A stretch of 9,021 bases of DNA from contig WQUP01000237.1 of assembly GCA_009782015.1 (NCBI GenBank), positions 1-9,021 on the forward strand, given 5' to 3'. The notes beneath the pieces were generated by a model. It worked only from the letters and a program-made list of their open reading frames with translations, had not been told where the DNA came from and ran no database searches. Origin of the DNA: Endomicrobiia bacterium. GTDB lineage: Bacteria > Elusimicrobiota > Endomicrobiia > Endomicrobiales > Endomicrobiaceae. The position numbers and the translations under genes were made by a program. Within the stretch, counting starts at the first letter, position 1. Every line of letters starts with the position of its first letter. Shown here piece after piece: positions 5,126 through 9,021 of the stretch.

Positions 5126-6787
5126 TTAAAGTTTTCTCGCTTTCGCGCCGAACTTTCTGGCGATTTCTTCTATATGGCTCGGTATTGCCGTCTTGGCGCT
5201 TTCTTTTAGATCTTCTTCGACTGTGTAAACGGCCGTATCCGGCGCGGCCTCTTCTTTTACGATTATTTCTTCCGGCTCGTCCTGGGGAGCGGCTTTGTCT
5301 TCTATTTTTATGTCTTCTACCGCCACTTTCACAGCAACGTCAAGGCCTGTTTTGCGCTGGTAAAGCTTTGAAATCTGTTCGTGAAACTCCATAACGCCTT
5401 CATAGTCGAACTTATTCGATACGGTTATCTGAACCACGTTCGGAGCGGTTATCTTTACGCGCGTTTTATACAGCGACTGCGAGGTAAGCGGATGTTTCTT
5501 TGTGATTTCCGAGGCAATTTCCGACCATATGCTTATGAGGTCTGCGGAGCTTTCCAATCCGCCGCCGGTATCCAAAACGTCTCCCGATGAAGCCGGCTCA
5601 GCCTGTTTTTCCTGCTTGGCCTCGTAATGTTCCTGAGGCTCGGAAAGCGCGCCGCTTTTGGCATTTTTTTCTATTTCCGTAATTTTGTTTATGAGTTCGC
5701 CGACATTGTAATATGGTTCGGACATTTTCAAAAGGTACATTTCGAGAAGAATTCTCGGCTGGTCGTGCCAGCGCATCTCTTCTAAAACTTTGGACAGAAG
5801 ATTGTTCATTCTGACATGCCTTGCGACAGAAAACAAAGTTTTCTGGGTCTCAAAAAGTTTTTTGTCTTCGCTTGAAATTTCGGAAATTTCAGGGTTTATC
5901 GAATAGATCATAACCTGTCTCAAGTGGTCTCTTAAATCTCTGGCAAACTGCACAATATTATATCCCTGCTCGGAAATTTCTTTGACTGTCTTGAGAATAG
6001 TCTGTATGTCGCCTTTGGCAAGATTTTCCGTAACCGAAGCTATCACGTCTTTAGGCAAAAGCCCGAGCAGGCCTCTTATGTAGTCGCCGGTAATTATGCC
6101 GGCGTTTGACGAAACGGCCTGGTCAAGCAGGCTCAAAGCGTCTCTCATGGAGCCGCCTGAAGCGTTTACGACGATATTTAAAGCGTCGTCGTCTATTTCA
6201 AATCCCTCTTTCTGCCCGATAGCTTTTATTGCCGAGGCGATCTCTTTTGAAGAGATAAGCTTAAAACGGTATCTCTGGCATCTTGAAAGAATCGTGACCG
6301 GAATTTTGTGCTGCTCTGTCGTGGCAAGGATAAAAACGACGTGTTCCGGCGGCTCTTCAAGGGTTTTGAGCAACGCGTTAAAAGCGCCCGTGCTTAACAT
6401 ATGCACTTCGTCTATTATGTAAATTTTATATTTTGAGTTGGCGGGAGAAAATTTGACGTTTTCGCGCAGCTCTCTTATGTTGTCCACTCCGGTATTTGAC
6501 GCGGCGTCTATTTCAAAAACGTCGACGCTCGTGCTTTTGCCGATCTCAATGCAGTTTTCACATTTGCCGCACGGCTCGGTTGTCGGGCCTTCTTTGCAGT
6601 TTAAAGCTTTGGCAAGTATTCTGGCCATAGTTGTTTTACCGCAGCCGCGCGGGCCTGAAAACAAATAGGCGTGCGCTATGCGGTTTTCGGATATAGCGTT
6701 TTTAAGAGTTTGAGAGATGTGTTCCTGTCCGATGACTTCGTCGAAATTCTGCGGGCGGAATTTTCTGGCTAATACAAGATATGACAT
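5126..6787 (-). CDS. dnaX: DNA polymerase III subunit tau/gamma (clamp loader ATPase)
   Basis: This 553-residue protein is the AAA+ motor of the replicative clamp loader. Visible motifs are the N-terminal YLVLARKFRPQNFDEVIGQ (3-21), Walker A GPRGCGKTT (45-53), the zinc site C64/C73/C76/C79, Walker B YIIDEVHML (123-131), sensor 1 LATTEQHKIP (154-163) and the arginine-finger SRC (168-170). Domain III follows to about 365. Then comes an acidic, low-complexity linker (about 373-410) and a tau-specific C-terminal region rich in Glu, Lys and Ala. The ATG (6785-6787) has AAGGTG (6793-6798) with 5-nt spacing. A run of seven A residues falls exactly at the domain III/linker junction (see the separate entry), so a shorter gamma form is possible. 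It is downstream of tRNA-Ala and upstream of recR. Confidence 0.96.
   Translation of the reverse strand: MSYLVLARKFRPQNFDEVIGQEHISQTLKNAISENRIAHAYLFSGPRGCGKTTMARILAKALNCKEGPTTEPCGKCENCIEIGKSTSVDVFEIDAASNTGVDNIRELRENVKFSPANSKYKIYIIDEVHMLSTGAFNALLKTLEEPPEHVVFILATTEQHKIPVTILSRCQRYRFKLISSKEIASAIKAIGQKEGFEIDDDALNIVVNASGGSMRDALSLLDQAVSSNAGIITGDYIRGLLGLLPKDVIASVTENLAKGDIQTILKTVKEISEQGYNIVQFARDLRDHLRQVMIYSINPEISEISSEDKKLFETQKTLFSVARHVRMNNLLSKVLEEMRWHDQPRILLEMYLLKMSEPYYNVGELINKITEIEKNAKSGALSEPQEHYEAKQEKQAEPASSGDVLDTGGGLESSADLISIWSEIASEITKKHPLTSQSLYKTRVKITAPNVVQITVSNKFDYEGVMEFHEQISKLYQRKTGLDVAVKVAVEDIKIEDKAAPQDEPEEIIVKEEAAPDTAVYTVEEDLKESAKTAIPSHIEEIARKFGAKARKL
5598..5671 (-). promoter_or_regulatory. 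Candidate programmed -1 frameshift site in dnaX
   Basis: On the minus strand, codons 373-375 read GAA AAA AAT, giving the slippery heptamer A AAA AAT inside a run of seven A residues (5664-5670). Four bases further on, AAAGCG-GCG-CGCTTT (5658-5644) can form a 6-bp stem. A -1 shift would add about 21 residues (starting CQKRRAF) and stop at TGA (5598-5600), giving a product of about 396 residues that keeps domains I-III. Such sites are known in dnaX of E. coli (ribosomal) and Thermus (transcriptional slippage). No strong upstream Shine-Dalgarno-like stimulator is visible. Confidence 0.5.
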
Positions 6788-6809
6788 ATAAACACCTTAA
6801 AAATAGAAT

Positions 6810-6940
6810 AAAGTTTGGAGTTTGAAGAGTGGAGTTGTCGTGTTTCGGGGACGATGCCCCGAAACCTATTAATATGTTTTCGCGAGGGACTTTGTCCCTT
6901 GCGAAAACTCATTTACTCCACACTCCTAACTTCAAACTTC
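6810..6940. repeat. Heptad-armed inverted repeat between tRNA-Ala and dnaX
   Basis: Arms of 26 bp (6810-6835 and 6915-6940) are imperfect inverted repeats with 7-bp periodicity (AAGTTTG, GAGTTTG, AAGAGTG, GAGT). The centre carries two strong hairpins: GTTTCGGGG (6842-6850) with CCCCGAAAC (6857-6865), and a 15-bp stem of 6876-6890 with 6894-6908 (one mismatch, TTT loop). No U-tract follows the hairpins on the minus strand, so they are unlikely to be simple terminators of the tRNA transcript. Confidence 0.8.
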
Positions 6941-6956
6941 ACTCTGTTGTTCTAAA

Positions 6957-7029
6957 TGGAGCTGATCGGGATTGAACCGACGGCCTCATCGTTGCGAACG
7001 ATGCGCTCTCCCAGCTGAGCTACAGCCCC
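6957..7029 (-). tRNA. tRNA-Ala (anticodon CGC)
   Basis: A complete 73-nt cloverleaf on the minus strand. The acceptor stem GGGGCTG pairs with CAGCTCC, including the G3-U70 wobble pair that identifies alanine tRNA. The D arm is GCTCAGCTGGGAGAGC. The anticodon stem CATCG/CGATG has loop TTCGCAA, anticodon CGC (6994-6996), reading GCG codons. The T arm contains GGTTCAATCCC. Discriminator A73 is at 6957. The 3' CCA is not encoded and must be added by the CCA enzyme. Confidence 0.97.
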
Positions 7030-7050
7030 GTTTGTTATTTGAAGGATTTT

Positions 7051-7079
7051 ATTATAGCAATTTTTCGGAGTTTTTTACA
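7051..7079 (-). promoter_or_regulatory. Promoter of tRNA-Ala
   Basis: On the minus strand a perfect -10 box TATAAT (7051-7056) lies 21 nt before the tRNA 5' end. The hexamer 17 bp upstream (7074-7079, TGTAAA) is a weak -35 (3/6). No GCGCC-like stringent discriminator is evident. dnaX and recR could be co-transcribed from here, but the gap also holds strong hairpins. Confidence 0.55.
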
Positions 7080-7087
7080 CTGTAAGC

Positions 7088-7252
7088 CGGTTTCTGACGG
7101 CAAAACGCATGAAAAAAAGTCTCGACGACAGCATCCTCGCTCTGTGTCACCCTGAACTTGTTTCAGGGTCTGTTGTTAATCTTTTTCACGACGAGATCCC
7201 GAAACAAGTTCGGGATGACACCGTTTTCGTGCGTTTGTCGTGCGGTTTCTGA
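7088..7252. repeat. REP-like inverted repeat flanked by a 10-bp direct repeat
   Basis: The core arms 7144-7171 and 7194-7221 (28 bp each) are near-perfect inverted repeats, and each is itself a hairpin (ACCCTGAA...TTCAGGGT and ATCCCGAA...TTCGGGAT). Outer arms near AAACGCATGAAAA (7103-7115) and TTTTCGTGCGTTT (7223-7235) pair with one mismatch. The whole is bracketed by direct copies of CGGTTTCTGA (7088-7097 and 7243-7252), which resemble a target-site duplication. No gene lies in this 7030-7335 gap apart from the two promoters. Confidence 0.7.
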
Positions 7253-7273
7253 AAAAATACGGTGGAAAGAATA

Positions 7274-7302
7274 TTGACAAACCAGAGCTTTTAAAATAAT
7301 AT
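7274..7302 (+). promoter_or_regulatory. Promoter of the small membrane-protein gene
   Basis: A perfect -35 TTGACA (7274-7279), a 17-bp spacer and TAATAT (7297-7302) as -10. The predicted transcript starts near 7309, about 27 nt before the ATG at 7336. This is the best sigma-70-type promoter in the window. Confidence 0.7.
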
Positions 7303-7335
7303 CTTGAATGTTATAAAACTTTAGAGGTGCTGAAA

Positions 7336-7662
7336 ATGGCTAAAATTGTCAATATCGAAGGCATGTCCGTTGAAGAGATCAATCTTGAAGTACAAATGGG
7401 CGCTAAATTTATAGTTTTTGAGTATTGCGTTTCAGTTATAATTTTAACGTTCAGGCGCGGAAGCGACATATATTTTATAAAACCCGGCAAATCCGCTTTT
7501 AAACACGGTTTTCCATTTACTCTTATAACTTTGTTTTTCGGCTGGTGGGGCATACCGTGGGGACCGATTCATTCGATCGGAGCATTGGTAACCAATTTCC
7601 GCGGCGGCAAAGATATAACACCGGAAATAACCGCTCATTTCAATGCCAGCTACCCGAAATAA
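7336..7662 (+). CDS. Small conserved hypothetical membrane protein
   Basis: A 108-residue protein of unknown function, and the only plus-strand gene. An N-terminal soluble stretch (1-22) is followed by a hydrophobic segment (about 24-39, KFIVFEYCVSVIILTF), a short polar loop with RRGSDIYFIKPG (40-51), a second hydrophobic segment rich in Phe, Trp and Gly (about 59-86, containing GWWGIPWGPI at 69-78), and a polar tail with TNFRGGKDIT (86-95). I recall similar small proteins in various bacteria with the same GWWGIPWGPI and NFRGGKD wording, none with a function I can name. I place the start at ATG 7336, with AGAGG (7323-7327) 8 nt upstream, rather than at GTG 7327, which overlaps that site. It has its own promoter and converges on ddh. 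Confidence 0.85.
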   Translation: MAKIVNIEGMSVEEINLEVQMGAKFIVFEYCVSVIILTFRRGSDIYFIKPGKSAFKHGFPFTLITLFFGWWGIPWGPIHSIGALVTNFRGGKDITPEITAHFNASYPK

Positions 7663-7674
7663 TTCCGAAATTAA

Positions 7675-7715
7675 AAAACGCCAAACCATTGAAAAATCAA
7701 TGCGTTTGGCGTTTT
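7675..7715. terminator. Bidirectional terminator between the membrane-protein gene and ddh
   Basis: AAAACGCCAAAC (7675-7686) pairs with GTTTGGCGTTTT (7704-7715). CATTGA (7687-7692) pairs with TCAATG (7697-7702) across an AAAA loop, with one bulged C at 7703. The A-rich left foot and T-rich right foot give a U-tract in both directions. It lies between the convergent stops at 7662 and 7734. Confidence 0.9.
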
Positions 7716-7733
7716 CATATTGAGCGGTAAAAC

Positions 7734-8630
7734 TTATACCAGCCTTCTCACCAAATCTTCTTTATCTCCGTAGAGCATGTCTATCATCGGGATTTCAATC
7801 ATAGTGTAACAGCCGGGTTTCTGTTTCATCGCTGCGCGCGCAACTGAAACCAAAAGCTGCCCCGTGAGAGCGGGATTGTTTATTTTCATATTGAATTCAA
7901 ACAACTGGTTGTGCGTTTTTCCCGAGATGCCTTTTCTGGCCATATTTACGCCGTGGCCCATATCTTTTAAAGCGTCAACGTCGTCAACTTTCATCACATG
8001 GGTTTCGTCATGCGCAAAATACTCGTCGGCTTTGATCTTTTTTGCCACTTCTTCAAAGCTGTGTCCGTCTTCTATTTCAACATAGACCATTCTGCGATGC
8101 ACTGAAGTGCCGAGCGGTATTGTCATTGACAGAGCTTTTTTAACGCCTTTTATGGATTTTACGGCTACGGAGTGCCCCATGGACATTCCGGGACCGAAGT
8201 TGGTGTAGGTTATTCCTTTCGGAGCAGCAGCTTCCATAAGCGCGCGCACGACCGAATCCGAACCCGGATCCCAGCCCGCTGAAAGAATGCTCACTTTGCC
8301 GGCCTCTTTCGCCGCCTTATCTAAATCTTTGCGCACGTCCGCTATATTGGTGTGTATGTCGAAAGAATCAGCCGTATTTATTCCGTTTTTCAGGCATTCC
8401 TGCGCAGTTTTCGGAACGTCGCGCGACGGAGTGCACAAAATCGCCACGTCGGGTTTAGTCTTAAGATCCGCAATCTTTTTCACGATCTGAAAATTTTTGA
8501 GTTCCGGATTTTTCGACGCGTCCGCGTGAGCGCTCACCACCCCTACGAGTTCGAAATCCTTTGCTTCCGACAATGCTTCCAAAGTGTACCTGCCGATGTT
8601 GCCGTAACCGATAATCGCTGCCTTAATCAT
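7734..8630 (-). CDS. ddh: meso-Diaminopimelate D-dehydrogenase
   Basis: This 298-residue NADP-dependent oxidoreductase makes meso-diaminopimelate in one step from tetrahydrodipicolinate, ammonia and NADPH, short-cutting the acylated lysine pathways and feeding lysine and peptidoglycan synthesis. It has an N-terminal Rossmann fold with GYGNIG (8-13), the CTPSRDVP segment (66-73), ADSFDIH (87-93), SAGWDPG (117-123) and GPGMSMGHSVAVK (146-158), all characteristic of the family's substrate- and cofactor-binding regions. Its length is closer to the short (type II, about 299-residue, Symbiobacterium-like) enzymes than to the roughly 320-residue corynebacterial type. The ATG (8628-8630) has AAGGAG (8642-8647) with 11-nt spacing, a little long. 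It appears monocistronic, ending at the bidirectional terminator. Confidence 0.93.
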   Translation of the reverse strand: MIKAAIIGYGNIGRYTLEALSEAKDFELVGVVSAHADASKNPELKNFQIVKKIADLKTKPDVAILCTPSRDVPKTAQECLKNGINTADSFDIHTNIADVRKDLDKAAKEAGKVSILSAGWDPGSDSVVRALMEAAAPKGITYTNFGPGMSMGHSVAVKSIKGVKKALSMTIPLGTSVHRRMVYVEIEDGHSFEEVAKKIKADEYFAHDETHVMKVDDVDALKDMGHGVNMARKGISGKTHNQLFEFNMKINNPALTGQLLVSVARAAMKQKPGCYTMIEIPMIDMLYGDKEDLVRRLV

Positions 8631-8664
8631 TTTAAAACCAACTCCTTTTTATCGATCCCTTGTT

Positions 8665-8753
8665 TGTCATACCGGTGAAAACCGGTATCCATGTTCGCTG
8701 TTGTGATTTTTGACGATACTTTAAAATGGATTCCGGCTTTCGCCGGAATGACA
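8665..8753. repeat. REP-like inverted repeat upstream of ddh
   Basis: Arms 8665-8692 and 8726-8753 (28 bp each) are inverted repeats with about four mismatches. Each contains its own small hairpin (ACCGGTGAAAACCGGT and TTCCGGCTTTCGCCGGAA) and ends in TGTCAT / ATGACA. This GTCATTCCGG-GCCGGAATCCA wording is a common REP-like theme in bacterial genomes. It lies just upstream of the ddh ribosome-binding site, so any ddh promoter must be inside or beyond it. Confidence 0.85.
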
Positions 8754-8922
8754 CAGCATAAAAACATATTTCTAAAGGGACATTTTTATTAGGGTGCGTT
8801 CACCCAAGTATCGCTGCCGGACTGCATTTTAGCAAAATTTTTTACCGTGTCAACATACTCTGTCACTCTGAGGGAGCTTTGTTCCCGAAGAGTGTAGATA
8901 CGGCAACAACATTGGTTTAGTT
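8754..8922. other. Non-coding stretch with a small hairpin; possible gene remnant
   Basis: I find no convincing gene here. CACTCTGAGGGAGC (8864-8877) pairs imperfectly with GTTCCCGAAGAGTG (8881-8894), a REP-like hairpin with a 3-nt TTT loop. A minus-strand reading frame ending at TAA 8789-8791 gives a plausible protein-like C-terminus (VTEYVDTVKNFAKMQ and following, roughly 8791-8867), but its upstream part runs into repeat sequence, so it may be the 3' remnant of a lost gene. Confidence 0.4.
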
Positions 8923-9021
8923 TGTCATTCCGGCCGCCGAGCCGGAATCCATTGTTAATAAAAATTTCTTTATTCCTTGCGTCTTTTAACAACAACATGG
9001 ATACCGATTTTCATCGGTATG
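8923..9021. repeat. REP-like inverted repeat cut by the right window edge
   Basis: The left arm starting TGTCATTCCGGCCGCCGAG (8923-8941) and continuing to about 8957 is complementary to the right arm 8989-9021, which carries GGATACCGATTTTCATCGGT and is cut off at the window end. It has the same family ends (TGTCAT) and internal mini-hairpins as the copy at 8665-8753. Confidence 0.75.

Noticed and set aside
6842..6908. Strong hairpins after tRNA-Ala as intrinsic terminators
   Set aside because: Neither stem is followed by a U-tract on the minus strand, and both are part of a repeat element that occurs in other contexts.
8789..8998. 69-residue minus-strand reading frame as a full gene
   Set aside because: Its N-terminal half is translated from REP-like repeat and hairpin sequence, and it has no ribosome-binding site. 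Only the last about 26 residues look protein-like.

Overview
This window looks like a chromosomal segment of an anaerobic, fermentative bacterium. It carries a four-subunit, ferredoxin-linked pyruvate oxidoreductase, RecR, DnaX, a tRNA-Ala and a short-form meso-diaminopimelate dehydrogenase, so the organism makes DAP or lysine. Base composition is moderate to low in GC. An Elusimicrobiota/Endomicrobium-like or similar anaerobe would fit, but this is an impression from protein style, not a demonstrated placement.

Layout: nearly everything is on the minus strand. Reading in the direction of transcription (right to left): ddh (8630-7734); one small plus-strand membrane-protein gene (7336-7662), convergent with ddh and sharing a bidirectional terminator with it; tRNA-Ala(CGC) (7029-6957) with its own promoter; dnaX (6787-5126); recR (5003-4407); porC (4272-3688), porD (3520-3203), porA (3063-1858) and porB (1719-781); a rho-independent terminator (752-719); and an ArsR-family regulator (613-248) behind its own promoter. 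The por genes are in gamma-delta-alpha-beta order and together encode the complete enzyme that decarboxylates pyruvate to acetyl-CoA and passes electrons to ferredoxin. dnaX and recR are the usual replication/repair neighbours, here without ybaB between them.

The proteins are ordinary. The intergenic DNA is not. Almost every gap is filled by an imperfect inverted repeat of about 80-150 bp, roughly a dozen in 9 kb. There are two architectures. (i) REP-like elements have ends of the GTCATNCCGG type (1-103, 108-237, 4310-4393, 7144-7221, 8665-8753, 8923-9021). (ii) Elements with long arms built from degenerate 7-bp repeats, either TTAATAG-like or GAGTGAA-like, flank small GC-rich hairpins (1737-1856, 3081-3200, 3539-3682, 5014-5123, 6810-6940). 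In the por operon the type ii elements sit exactly between the stop codon of one gene and the ribosome-binding leader of the next.

Other points worth checking are a probable dnaX frameshift site (5663-5670) that would give a short gamma-like product, a GTG start for porD, an unusual DxD-type Toprim motif in RecR, and two hairpins that contain gene stop codons at the edges of REP-like elements. I found no CRISPR array, phage, toxin-antitoxin or obvious defence system.
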